Part shown: positions 33,393-41,374 of the stretch, one piece after another | How the letters are laid out: the number at the start of each line of letters is the position of its first letter | How positions within the stretch are numbered: the stretch's first letter is position 1 | DNA from: an uncultured Desulfovibrio sp. | Lineage (GTDB): Bacteria; Desulfobacterota; Desulfovibrionia; Desulfovibrionales; Desulfovibrionaceae | Direction: 5' to 3' | Length of the DNA stretch: 64,000 bases | Assembly (NCBI GenBank): GCA_913063155.1 | Contig: CAJXYU010000002.1 | Span: forward strand, 434,001-498,000 | Notes under the pieces: model-generated | Told to the model about the DNA's origin: nothing | Database searches by the model: none | Seen by the model: only the letters and a program-made list of their open reading frames with translations | Translations under genes and position numbers: made by a program

Positions 33393-34322
33393 TCACCCGG
33401 ATTTGCGGAAATGACGCAACAGGCTTTTCATGCGGCCCTTGGCCAGCCGAAGCGGATCGAAACGCACAGGGTCCAGTTTTTTCGGAATGACGAAGCCCTC
33501 GGCATCGAAGTGCGTGAGGTTCTCCAGGGGATAGTCGATGTCTGCGGGGTCGGAACCGGGCAGGCCGCGCCTGACTGCCTCCTGCCAAAGGGGCACGGAC
33601 GCTGGAGTGGCGCCGAGGACCATGTAAGCCGTCGTGTCCACGGCCACCTCGTTGTCGGACGCTGCCAGCATGCCCAAGTCGAAGGCCGGGCCCTTGACCG
33701 GGCCGGTCCTGTGCATGGGGCGGATGGCGTCCATGAGGGTGATGATCGGGGGAAGTGCTCCTGGCAGGTCCATGATCATTTCTCGGAAAAGGGCGCCTTT
33801 TTCGCCCAGCCGGTTGTGGGCGAAGGCCTTGCGGAAGCCCACCACGCAACCGAACAGGTTTTTGACCGCGCCCGTGAGCCGCATCTGGATGTGGGCCTTG
33901 AGGCGCGGCAGGTTGATGATCAGGTCCGTGTCCAAGGCCTGGGCGGAGAGGCCTACTTCAATGCCGCAGGGCAGCATGGTCTTGCGCGGTTTTTTCAGGC
34001 CGACCACTTTGAGTCCCAGAGGAGCGATGGCCTTGCTGAGGCCTGCGGCACGGGCCACTTGTGACGCGGGTCCGAAGGCCGGAGAGTCGGCCACCATGAC
34101 CTTTTCGCCGCCCTCCAACAGGCGTTCGCACACGGTCCGCACCACCAGGGCGTTGGTGCAGGAGACTGCAGCATTGGCGCTGTTGACCAGGTTGGGTTTG
34201 ACCAGCACCGAACGGCCCGGCGAAGGCCTGTAACCGGCTTCCTCCAGCAGCACTCCAACTGCAGCGTCCAGCAGGGTTGATTCATATTCGTGGATCCGGG
34301 CAATGGCGACTCGCGTTGTCAT
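33393..34322 (-). CDS. DUF362 domain-containing protein
   Basis: A 309-residue protein of the DUF362 family. Landmarks are SVLVKPNLVNSANAAVSCTN, VMVADSPAFGPAS and LIINLPRLKAHIQMRLTGAVKNLFG, the family's most conserved stretch. Many members carry two ferredoxin clusters at the C-terminus; this one has none. The role of the family is not settled, and links to redox cofactors and iron-sulfur proteins have been proposed. It is upstream of hypF on the same strand (41 bp), so the two may be co-transcribed. Confidence 0.88.
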   Translation of the reverse strand: MTTRVAIARIHEYESTLLDAAVGVLLEEAGYRPSPGRSVLVKPNLVNSANAAVSCTNALVVRTVCERLLEGGEKVMVADSPAFGPASQVARAAGLSKAIAPLGLKVVGLKKPRKTMLPCGIEVGLSAQALDTDLIINLPRLKAHIQMRLTGAVKNLFGCVVGFRKAFAHNRLGEKGALFREMIMDLPGALPPIITLMDAIRPMHRTGPVKGPAFDLGMLAASDNEVAVDTTAYMVLGATPASVPLWQEAVRRGLPGSDPADIDYPLENLTHFDAEGFVIPKKLDPVRFDPLRLAKGRMKSLLRHFRKSG

Positions 34323-34342
34323 ACGTCTTCCTTACGGTTTTT

Positions 34343-34372
34343 CTTGCGCTTTTTGCAAGCGGGCGCTTGCAA
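34343..34372. promoter_or_regulatory. Overlapping inverted repeats between DUF362 and ModF-like genes
   Basis: TTGCAAGCG (34353-34361) and CGCTTGCAA (34364-34372) form a 9-bp perfect inverted repeat with a GG centre. A third half-site CTTGC (34343-34347) can pair with GCAAG (34355-34359), so two exclusive hairpins share one arm. It sits in an 80-bp divergent promoter region. Confidence 0.45.
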
Positions 34373-34402
34373 ATGCTTTCCATGCGTGGGAAGAATTTCC
34401 CC

Positions 34403-35878
34403 ATGACCAAGCCGCTTGTCCGACTCGACGACGCCTGCGTGACCCGCTCGGGCCGTAAACTGGTGCGCGATATTTCCTGGGAACTGGAACCGGGCGTGCA
34501 TTGGGCCCTATGTGGTCCCAACGGATCGGGTAAAACCACGTTTTTGCGCTTGCTGCGCGGAGAGATCGCCCCGGACCGGGGCGGCGAGCGCGAATACGAC
34601 TTCGGCGAAGGCCGGCAGGAGACCGTCATCGGCCTGCGCCACCGCATAGGCATCGTTTCGTCCGACTTGCAGGATTTTTATACGCTGCACGGTGGCAAGG
34701 CCACGGGGCGTGAAATCGTGCTGGCAGGACTTTTCGACTCCACGCTGCTGCATGAACAACCCACAGTGGGACAGGAAGTGGCCGCGGACGAGACGTTCAA
34801 GGTCCTGGGCATCGCTGGGTTGGCCTCCATGACCGCGGAGAGCATGTCCACGGGCCAACTGCGCAAGGTGCTCATCGCCCGCGCCCTGGCCTGGAAGCCG
34901 GACGTGCTGCTGCTGGACGAATGCATGGACGGTTTGGACGAGGCCTCAAGGGAAACCGTTGCAGCGCTTGTCGACAAAGCGGCGGGCATGACCACCCTGG
35001 TGGTGGCGGCCCATCAGGCCGAGGACATCCCTGCCTGTATCCGGCATGCACTTGTGCTGGAAAACGGTTCCATCGTCGCCCGAGGGGATCGGGACAGCGC
35101 TCTGGCTCATTTTACGCGGGAGCAGGCCCCCACCCAATGCGACGTGCCTGTCCACGTCAACGGCCACGACGTTCCTTTCCTGTTTCGCATCACCGACGCG
35201 GACGTGGTCATGGATGGGGTGCACGTGCTGCACAAAATCAGCTGGGAGATGCTTCCCGGCCAGAACTGGGCCGTGCTGGGGGAAAACGGTGCGGGAAAGA
35301 CAACATTGCTGCGCATGCTGTTGAGCGAGGTGGCCCCCTATGCCGAACGTGGCGGCATTCAGTGGTTCGGCGGTTCAGCCTTCGATACGGTGCGGCCTTC
35401 CATCGGGCTTGTATCCCCGGATTTGCAGGCCCGTTACGGCCGCGAGCTGGGGTGGCGGGTGACCGTCTTGGAAACAGTGCTTTCCGGGTTCAAGGGCTCG
35501 GTGGGGCTGCTTGAGGAGCCCGAGGAGTGGGAGATTGAACGCGCCCGTGAGTACATCCGCTTCATGGGGCTTTCCGGCCTTGAAGACGAACCGCTCCGTA
35601 ACCTTTCCTATGGTCAGCAGCGTCGGGTGTTCATTGCCCGGGCCGTGGCTTTCGGTCCCAAGCTGCTTTTGCTGGACGAACCTCTTTCCGGCCTGGACGC
35701 CCGGACCCGCGAGGATGTGCTGCCGCTTCTGGACCGGCTTGCAGAACAGGGCACGCCCATGGTGTTTATCACCCACAATCGGGAGCACCTTTTCAAGGCC
35801 ATCGACCACGTACTGGTGCTGGGTGAAGGGCGGATTCTTTTCAAAGGCACTCGCATGCAGTGGCTGACCACCCAATGA
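34403..35878 (+). CDS. ModF-like protein with two ABC ATPase domains
   Basis: A 491-residue soluble protein with two ATP-binding cassettes and no membrane part, nearly the length of Escherichia coli ModF. First cassette: Walker A GPNGSGKTT (38-46), signature MSTGQLRKVLIARAL, Walker B LLLDECMDGLDEAS. Second cassette: Walker A GENGAGKTT (about 293-301), signature LSYGQQRRVFIARAV, Walker B LLLDEPLSGLDA. Walker B of the first half has Cys-Met after the Glu. ModF has been linked to molybdate transport, but no mod genes are here. The ATG at 34403 fits the conserved N-terminus; the frame is open upstream to 34277, without a better site. Confidence 0.85.
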   Translation: MTKPLVRLDDACVTRSGRKLVRDISWELEPGVHWALCGPNGSGKTTFLRLLRGEIAPDRGGEREYDFGEGRQETVIGLRHRIGIVSSDLQDFYTLHGGKATGREIVLAGLFDSTLLHEQPTVGQEVAADETFKVLGIAGLASMTAESMSTGQLRKVLIARALAWKPDVLLLDECMDGLDEASRETVAALVDKAAGMTTLVVAAHQAEDIPACIRHALVLENGSIVARGDRDSALAHFTREQAPTQCDVPVHVNGHDVPFLFRITDADVVMDGVHVLHKISWEMLPGQNWAVLGENGAGKTTLLRMLLSEVAPYAERGGIQWFGGSAFDTVRPSIGLVSPDLQARYGRELGWRVTVLETVLSGFKGSVGLLEEPEEWEIERAREYIRFMGLSGLEDEPLRNLSYGQQRRVFIARAVAFGPKLLLLDEPLSGLDARTREDVLPLLDRLAEQGTPMVFITHNREHLFKAIDHVLVLGEGRILFKGTRMQWLTTQ

Positions 35879-35907
35879 TTTTCTTTCCTTTCATCTTTTT
35901 GTAATTG

Positions 35908-35936
35908 TTGCTTGATGAATTGTGCGGGTGTAGAAA
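35908..35936 (+). promoter_or_regulatory. Putative infA promoter
   Basis: TTGCTT (35908-35913) and TAGAAA (35931-35936) are 17 bp apart, about 80 bp before the infA ATG. Confidence 0.4.
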
Positions 35937-36015
35937 TTGTTCACCTTTTGGGATATTCGGTCCGCAACCGTCGTCACGGATCGTGAGAGGAGCATTTTCA
36001 GGAGGAGCTGGAGCG

Positions 36016-36234
36016 ATGGCCAAGGAAGAAGCCATTGAGGTGGAAGGTGTGATTCAGGAGGCCCTGCCCAACGCCATGTTTCGGGTGGAGTTGGAAAACG
36101 GGCACAACATTCTCGGGCACATCTCGGGAAAGATGCGTAAGCATTATATCAGAATACTTCCTGGCGACCGGGTGAAGGTCGAATTGTCGCCGTATGATTT
36201 GACACGCGGTCGCATCACGTTCCGCCTCCGCTAG
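36016..36234 (+). CDS. infA: Translation initiation factor IF-1
   Basis: A 72-residue OB-fold protein that binds the 30S A site during initiation. The sequence from [19 protein letters not shown] through [20 protein letters not shown] and [13 protein letters not shown] is standard IF-1, of exactly the usual length. A GGAGGAG site precedes the ATG. The next gene, a cold-shock protein, starts 70 bp downstream and may be co-transcribed; both are RNA-binding OB-fold proteins. Confidence 0.98.
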   Translation: MAKEEAIEVEGVIQEALPNAMFRVELENGHNILGHISGKMRKHYIRILPGDRVKVELSPYDLTRGRITFRLR

Positions 36235-36303
36235 GCTGCCGGTTGTCATGTCCCCTTGCGCAGGGTATGCTTGCGGCAACTCTCTTTGACCACGGAGAAA
36301 CGC

Positions 36304-36534
36304 ATGCGTGCAGAAGGCGAAGTGACATGGTTCAATGAACGCAAGGGATTCGGGTTCATCAAGGGGGATGACGGCCTGGAACTCTTCGTGCACTATACGG
36401 AAATCACCCGCGACGGGTTTCAGACCCTGGAGCCGGGCCAGCGCGTTTCCTATGAGGTGACCGACAAGGACCGTGGCCCCAGGGCCGTGGAAGTGCAGGT
36501 CGTGGGCGAAACCACCCATGGGACGTTCCTCTAG
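36304..36534 (+). CDS. Cold-shock domain protein (CspA family)
   Basis: A 76-residue single cold-shock domain. EGEVTWFNERKGFGFIKGDD contains RNP-1 (KGFGFI) and LELFVHYTEI contains the RNP-2-type FVHY. It is a single-stranded RNA/DNA-binding chaperone. Compared with CspA, the usual FDAKKGFGFI is FNERKGFGFI and the FVHFS of RNP-2 is FVHYT. GGAGAAA precedes the ATG. A small ACACT/AGTGT hairpin and T-rich stretch follow the stop. Confidence 0.93.
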   Translation: MRAEGEVTWFNERKGFGFIKGDDGLELFVHYTEITRDGFQTLEPGQRVSYEVTDKDRGPRAVEVQVVGETTHGTFL

Positions 36535-36608
36535 TCCTTTTTGACACACTCGGAGTGTTTCCGCAGACTCCTTTTTTCGCTATGCAGAGGGAAACAAGGA
36601 GTTTTTCC

Positions 36609-37100
36609 ATGGCCGATTCTCTTCTCGTCACGCTCTTCAAACAGCCTGGATTCACGGCCGCGGTCAGCGCCGTGGCCGGAGCGCTGGTCACCTTTTTCGG
36701 CAACTATCTGGTACAGGCCCGGAAGGCAAAGGACGCCCTGCGTATGGAACAATTCAAGTTGGGGCGTTCCGACCGCGTCCAGGCGCTGGCTTCCCTCATG
36801 CAGCTTCTCAAGGAATTGACCAAGCACCTTGATCCGCAGAAGGTCCTTATCCGCATAAACGATTTCAAAGAAATCATGGCCGAACATTATGACGGTACCC
36901 TGGAGGTGCGGCTGTCGTTTGTGGGCGAAGATACCGCCGCACTTATCGAACGACTTGACGACCTTTATGCCGAGGCCTTGTTCGAACTGGTTTCGGAAGA
37001 GCATTATGACCGGTTCCGGGAGCGGCTGCGCCGGGAATTGCCGGCGTTGGTGGCACAGCTGCGAAAAAGGGTCAAGGAAGAGCTCCGGACCATCTGTTAG
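36609..37100 (+). CDS. Unknown protein with N-terminal membrane helix and helical body
   Basis: A 163-residue protein that I cannot assign to a family. A hydrophobic segment spans about 14-35 (FTAAVSAVAGALVTFFGNYL). The rest is charged and strongly helical: ARKAKDALRMEQFKLGRSDR, LLKELTKHLDPQKVLIRIND, then YDRFRERLRRELPALVAQLR at the C-terminus, which suggests a coiled coil facing the cytoplasm. AAGGAG is 7 nt before the ATG at 36609. It stands alone between the cold-shock gene and another small unknown gene. Confidence 0.75.
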   Translation: MADSLLVTLFKQPGFTAAVSAVAGALVTFFGNYLVQARKAKDALRMEQFKLGRSDRVQALASLMQLLKELTKHLDPQKVLIRINDFKEIMAEHYDGTLEVRLSFVGEDTAALIERLDDLYAEALFELVSEEHYDRFRERLRRELPALVAQLRKRVKEELRTIC

Positions 37101-37215
37101 CGGGTCCTCATTGTTTGACTTTGAGATTCATTATCAATATATGATTCTTTCCACATATCCATGAACCCGTGTGAGCGGGCGAAATACGCAGGCTTCGACC
37201 TGGGAGGAGGACAAG

Positions 37216-37524
37216 ATGGAAAGAGTGAATCGATTCGGGACCACTGCCGACATGGTCATTCAGGAAATGGAACACGAAGGCGCCATCAGGCTGCTGGCCA
37301 TCGATGCCAAGGGGCTGTACCTGACCACACAGGACAAGGTGGATACGGGCATGGCGGACAGAAACCGCTATGGAGTGGACCGAAAGGAAACTCTGGACCT
37401 GCTGATGAGCCGCGGTTTTTCCCCCGTGGACCTTTTCGAGGAACATAAGGACAAAATCAAGACAGTCGGGTTGCAGGAAAAGAAGAAGATCAACCCGCTC
37501 AAGGCATCCAAACGAGGTTTGTAA
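37216..37524 (+). CDS. Small basic protein of unknown function
   Basis: A 102-residue soluble protein with a strong GGAGGAGG ribosome site. It begins MERVNRFGTTADMVIQEMEH, with a mixed alpha/beta middle (GAIRLLAIDAKGLYLTTQDK) and a Lys-rich end (LQEKKKINPLKASKRGL). I recognise no family. It is followed at once by a terminator, so it is the last or only gene of its transcript. Confidence 0.72.
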   Translation: MERVNRFGTTADMVIQEMEHEGAIRLLAIDAKGLYLTTQDKVDTGMADRNRYGVDRKETLDLLMSRGFSPVDLFEEHKDKIKTVGLQEKKKINPLKASKRGL

Positions 37525-37540
37525 CTTTCTGGTCAAAGAA

Positions 37541-37568
37541 AAAGGAGCCCGGTTATACGGGCTCCTTT
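37541..37568. terminator. Bidirectional terminator
   Basis: Perfect 11-bp arms AAAGGAGCCCG and CGGGCTCCTTT with a 6-nt loop lie between convergent genes. The stop codon of the minus-strand VOC gene is inside the loop. Confidence 0.92.
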
Positions 37569-37972
37569 CGTTTTTCATTGTCGTCTTTTACATAGGATAT
37601 GAGGTTCAGGCTGACTCCCTGTGCGTCCATTATGACACAAAATCGCCCAATGCCGGGGATTTCGGTGGGAGGGAGAACGACTTTTCCGCCCAAGTCCTTG
37701 ACCTGTCGGGCGGAAATTTCGACATCCTCGACAGAGATATATGGGTCCCAGCAGGGTGTGATGTGGGCGGGAACGTTTCCGCCTTTGAGCATCATGCCTC
37801 CCACCACGATGTCGTCTTTGTGGGCCACCAGGTAGGTATGCCCGTAAATCGTCTGCGTCTCGGTGAAGGTCCAGCCCAGCAGAGTCCCGTAAAATTCTTT
37901 TGCCGATTCCAGGTCGGTCGTGATCAACTCGTTCCAGCTGAAGACGCCGTGCGTCTTGGAAGAGTTCCGCAT
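37553..37972 (-). CDS. VOC (glyoxalase/bleomycin resistance fold) family protein
   Basis: A 139-residue protein with two beta-alpha-beta-beta-beta modules: GVFSWNELITTDLESAKEFY starts the first, and HITPCWDPYISVEDVEISAR the second, ending in the conserved IPGIGRFCVIMDAQGVSLNL. The group includes metal-dependent lyases, isomerases and dioxygenases; no substrate can be named. The start is unusual: the only Shine-Dalgarno-like sequence is part of a run of ten Gs (ten Cs at 37975-37984 on the plus strand) directly before the ATG. Confidence 0.88.
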   Translation of the reverse strand: MRNSSKTHGVFSWNELITTDLESAKEFYGTLLGWTFTETQTIYGHTYLVAHKDDIVVGGMMLKGGNVPAHITPCWDPYISVEDVEISARQVKDLGGKVVLPPTEIPGIGRFCVIMDAQGVSLNLISYVKDDNEKRKEPV

Positions 37973-37995
37973 TTCCCCCCCCCCAGGTTCAATGT

Positions 37996-38322
37996 CTAAA
38001 GCCCGTGCTCGCGCATGTGCGCGTCGAGTACGTTGTCCGCCGGGAAGGTCTTGGATTTGATCGTGCCGTCGCGCAGGGTGTAGCGCGTTACCTTCCACTC
38101 CACGTGGTCGATGTATTCCAGTGCGCCCCAGCCGTCCTCGGGCAGCAGTTTCACGATCGCCTCAAGGAAATCATCCACATCCAGGTACTTGCCTTCGTGG
38201 TCCACACGCAGCACGTTGTTTTTGTAGTCCACCTGGTCGAACGGGATAGCGTCCCTGATTTGTTCGAATGCCTCGGGCGGCAGCTTGTGAAAATCACCGT
38301 ATACGCGAACGTCGTCTCTCAT
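37996..38322 (-). CDS. Conserved-looking small protein of unknown function
   Basis: A 108-residue acidic protein without signal peptide or membrane helix. It begins MRDDVRVYGDFHKLPPEAFE and continues as mixed alpha/beta, with a GWGALEYIDHVEWKVTRYTL core. I do not recognise a family. GAGG lies 9 nt before the ATG at 38322; a TTG five codons upstream is possible. It is 23 bp upstream of the VOC gene and probably shares its transcript. A terminator for the preceding glycosyltransferase gene ends just before its ribosome site. Confidence 0.75.
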   Translation of the reverse strand: MRDDVRVYGDFHKLPPEAFEQIRDAIPFDQVDYKNNVLRVDHEGKYLDVDDFLEAIVKLLPEDGWGALEYIDHVEWKVTRYTLRDGTIKSKTFPADNVLDAHMREHGL

Positions 38323-38333
38323 TGTATTTGGCC

Positions 38334-38361
38334 TCAAAAAAACGATCCCCAGTGAGATGGG
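38334..38361 (-). terminator. Terminator after the GT2/lpxB operon
   Basis: On the minus strand CCCCA/TGGGG arms with a 6-nt loop are followed by ATCGTTTTTTT. Confidence 0.75.
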
Positions 38362-38410
38362 GCTGCAATTGTTCCTTTATCGCGGCAATCGGGCCGCTTG
38401 CAAATGCCTG

Positions 38411-40102
38411 TTAGAAATTGAACGGGAATTTGTTCAGGATCACGCGGCGCCGATGCTCGAAATCCGCCCACAAGTGTTGCTTGTTCCAGTCGATGATCCG
38501 TTGAAGTTCCTCGTCCGAATACTTGGTGTCCAGTTTGAGCTTGTTGCCCATGACCTGGCCTATCTGACGGACGGTCTGGGCCTTGGCCAGGCTGGAATGC
38601 TGTACGTGTCGGATGGACAGCTCGCCGCAGTAGAAGGCGGGCATTCCCTCCAGGCAGGAACGCAGGTCTCGGTCTATATCGTCGAATTGGGACGGGTTGA
38701 AACGTACGTCGAAGGGGCCGGTCTTGCGGATGGATTCCAGGCTGACCATGTGGCAGCAGCCGCTTACGGACAAGCAGGGCCGCGAATAGGTGAACATGCC
38801 CGTGTCCAGGCCCCCCGAGCAGTTGTCGAAGGCCAGCACCCGGTTGGGCAGCTCTCCTTCGGCGGCGGGCCTGGGCATTTGGGGAAAGACGTTGTAATCG
38901 CCGGATTGAAGACCGTAGGGCGGCGTTGCGGCGGTGATGCGGCAGCCTACGGCCCCGGCACTGGGCATGGCCTTGGCTCCACCCAGCAGGCGCAGCAGCC
39001 AGTCCCGGGGCAGGATGATGTCGTCGTCCAGGAACGCGGCCCAGTCGCAGGCCTGCACTTCGGGCAGGCTCAGGAGCCAGTTGCGCGCCGGCGGTGCGCC
39101 GATGTTGATGGGCAGGGTCACTGCCTGGAACCGGTTGGGTCCGAACCGTTCTTCGAACCGTTTGAGCACCTCGGGGGTGTTGTCCGTGGACCCGTTGTCC
39201 AAGGCGAAGATTCCGGCCTGACCGATGTCGCTCTGTTCCAGGCTTTCCAGGGTCTGGGCCAGCAGGTCTCCCTTGTTCCAGGAGTAGGCCAGTACGGCCA
39301 CTCTGGCGGAATCGGCTTCGCTGCCCATGTCCAGGGGGTGGATCAGGTCGTGAAGTTTGAGGGTCAGGTTTGCATGCCAGGGCATGGCCCGCCAGATCAT
39401 ACCCAGAGATTCGATGCCTTCGGACGTCTGCCCGGCACGCAGCAGCAACTCGCCGCTGAAATACAGCTTCCAGGCGCCCCAAAGCGCGGCGTCGAGTCTG
39501 AGGACCTTGAGCAGGGCCTCCTTGGGATCGTGGTAGTGCACGGCCCATTCCGCCTCCAGCCGGGCGCGGAGGGGGAGCAGGTCGTCGGGCCAGGGTACGG
39601 CCTCCAAGGCCGCCATGGGGAGGTCCGGTGTTCCGAAGAGCAGGAGTTCACGCCAAACGCGGGCCAGCCATGACATGCAGACGGCCGGATCCCGCAGCTT
39701 GATCAGCAGGAAGCGGCGCACGAGTTTTGCGTCGCCCTCCTCCATGAGGGCCTGCCAGGTCAGTTCCAGCTCCGTATCTTCTCCATTGAGCGGTGCAAGC
39801 CGCTTGGCCAGAGACAGGGCCAGCCGAAAGCATTCCGGAGTCAGGTAGGGATGGTTCCCTTGCCAGGCGAGCTGGCGTTCCAGAAGATCCGTATCCAAAG
39901 GGGCGCTGGACCAGGCCCAGTGTGCCAGAGCCTGCCCTGCGGCAATGCATTGCGGATGTTCGGCTCCCAGGATGCCGAGGCCTTGCAGCATGCCTTTCTG
40001 GTGGGTCACGGATTCGGAACCCAGCACCCAGGCGGGCAAGTGCCGTTTCAGGAGAGGAAGCAGGTCGTTTCCGGCAAAGGGGAGGTTGGCGATTGTGCTC
40101 AT
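38411..40102 (-). CDS. GT2 glycosyltransferase with long N-terminal domain
   Basis: A 563-residue protein. The first 265 or so residues form an unassigned, mainly helical domain rich in Leu, Trp and Ala. The glycosyltransferase domain starts at RVAVLAYSWNKGDLLAQTLE, followed by FALDNGSTDNTPEVLKRFEE and the metal-binding triad in WAAFLDDDIILPRDWLLRLL. VSGCCHMVSLESIRKTGPFD and DDIDRDLRSCLEGMPAFYCG are the acceptor-side motifs. The start is 1 bp after the lpxB stop, so it is co-transcribed and probably acts on lipopolysaccharide or another surface glycan. The sugar is unknown. Confidence 0.87.
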   Translation of the reverse strand: MSTIANLPFAGNDLLPLLKRHLPAWVLGSESVTHQKGMLQGLGILGAEHPQCIAAGQALAHWAWSSAPLDTDLLERQLAWQGNHPYLTPECFRLALSLAKRLAPLNGEDTELELTWQALMEEGDAKLVRRFLLIKLRDPAVCMSWLARVWRELLLFGTPDLPMAALEAVPWPDDLLPLRARLEAEWAVHYHDPKEALLKVLRLDAALWGAWKLYFSGELLLRAGQTSEGIESLGMIWRAMPWHANLTLKLHDLIHPLDMGSEADSARVAVLAYSWNKGDLLAQTLESLEQSDIGQAGIFALDNGSTDNTPEVLKRFEERFGPNRFQAVTLPINIGAPPARNWLLSLPEVQACDWAAFLDDDIILPRDWLLRLLGGAKAMPSAGAVGCRITAATPPYGLQSGDYNVFPQMPRPAAEGELPNRVLAFDNCSGGLDTGMFTYSRPCLSVSGCCHMVSLESIRKTGPFDVRFNPSQFDDIDRDLRSCLEGMPAFYCGELSIRHVQHSSLAKAQTVRQIGQVMGNKLKLDTKYSDEELQRIIDWNKQHLWADFEHRRRVILNKFPFNF

Positions 40103-40103
40103 G

Positions 40104-41237
40104 CTACACCGTCTTGAGGTCGTCGAGGATGATTCTGGCGGCGCGGTCCGGTGCGCCGGGTTCCCCGAGCATGGTGCGCAGCCGTTCCAGTTCGCCCTTT
40201 ACCCGGTCGAATATGTCCCGGTTGTTCAGCCAGATGAGCGCCGAGCGGGTCAGGCCGTCGGCCGAGGCCATATCCTGTAAATGCTCGGGAAAGACCTCCT
40301 TGCCCAGGATCAGGTTGGGCAGGCTGATGAAATCCACATTTACCACCAGTTTGCCGATACGGTAGCTCATGGGTGAGACCTGATAGGCGATGAGAGCCGG
40401 GGTGCCGATGAGCGCGCATTCCAGGGAGACCGTTCCTGACGCGGCCAGGACGAATTTGCAGGAGCGGATGACCTCGTAGCGGGATTCGGGCTCGGCACAG
40501 GATATAGGCACGTCTGCCGGCCAGATGTCCATGAGTCGCTCCTTGCTCATGCCCGGTGCGCGGATGATGGTGAAATGCAGGTCCTTGTCCTTTGCGAGCA
40601 GTCTACGGGCGGTCTCGGCAAATTCTGGCAGCAGGGTGCCGACCTCCTTGTTGCGCGAACCGGGCAGGAAACCGATGTGCTTTTCGTCCACGGGAAGCTT
40701 GTCCAGTTCGGCCGTGGGAACCTGATCCACCAGGGGGTTGCCCACATAGTCCACATCCATGCCGAAGGTGGCGTAGAAATTCTTTTCGAAAGGCAGGATG
40801 CACATGATCTTGCGCACGTTGTCCCGCAGGAACTTGGCGCGGCCCGAGCGCCAGGCCCAGATTTGGGGGCTGATGTAGTAGTATACGGGGATGCCCAGTT
40901 TGCGGGCGATGCGCACCACCCTGAAATGGAAATCCGGGCAGTCCAGCAGGATGATGGCGCGCGGCCTGATGCGCTCGAAATTCTTGCGGACGTCGCGTAA
41001 AAGTTTCAGGATTTTGGGCAGGCCGCCGAGGACCTCGGTTATGCCCACCAGGGAGATGAGCTGCATGGGATATCTGATGTCCACTCCGGCCTCACGCATG
41101 GCCGGGCCGCCCATGCCCACCAGCTCCATGGTTGGTTCCAGTCTTTTCAGGGCTTTGGTCAACAGGGCGCCGTGCATATCGCCCGAGGCTTCGCCCGCGC
41201 TGATCCATATGGGGCCGGTATTGTTTTTTTCGTTCAT
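40104..41237 (-). CDS. lpxB: Lipid-A-disaccharide synthase
   Basis: A 377-residue GT19 enzyme that joins UDP-2,3-diacylglucosamine and lipid X in lipid A synthesis. Signatures are WISAGEASGDMHGALLTKAL at the N-terminus, IPVYYYISPQIWAWRSGRA in the middle, and FLPGSRNKEVGTLLPEF with GTVSLECALIGTPALIAYQV in the C-terminal half. The length is normal. The ATG at 41237 gives the conserved N-terminus, although its ribosome site is weak. It is followed by the GT2 gene with a 1-bp gap and diverges from a Gfo/Idh/MocA dehydrogenase gene. Confidence 0.97.
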   Translation of the reverse strand: MNEKNNTGPIWISAGEASGDMHGALLTKALKRLEPTMELVGMGGPAMREAGVDIRYPMQLISLVGITEVLGGLPKILKLLRDVRKNFERIRPRAIILLDCPDFHFRVVRIARKLGIPVYYYISPQIWAWRSGRAKFLRDNVRKIMCILPFEKNFYATFGMDVDYVGNPLVDQVPTAELDKLPVDEKHIGFLPGSRNKEVGTLLPEFAETARRLLAKDKDLHFTIIRAPGMSKERLMDIWPADVPISCAEPESRYEVIRSCKFVLAASGTVSLECALIGTPALIAYQVSPMSYRIGKLVVNVDFISLPNLILGKEVFPEHLQDMASADGLTRSALIWLNNRDIFDRVKGELERLRTMLGEPGAPDRAARIILDDLKTV

Positions 41238-41374
41238 GTTCCGGTGTTTATCCCGAATGCGGGCTTGCCGCAAGCGTGGACGGGGGACAACAGGCGAACA
41301 AGTCTTGCCATTCGCGGCGCATGACGTTAGGAATCAGGCTCTTTAATGAACGCAAAAAAAGCGAGAAATATACC

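Noticed and set aside
38334-39548. 404-codon open frame on the minus strand inside the GT2 gene
   Set aside because: Out-of-frame reading rich in Arg, Pro and Gly; the GT2 frame has clear catalytic motifs.
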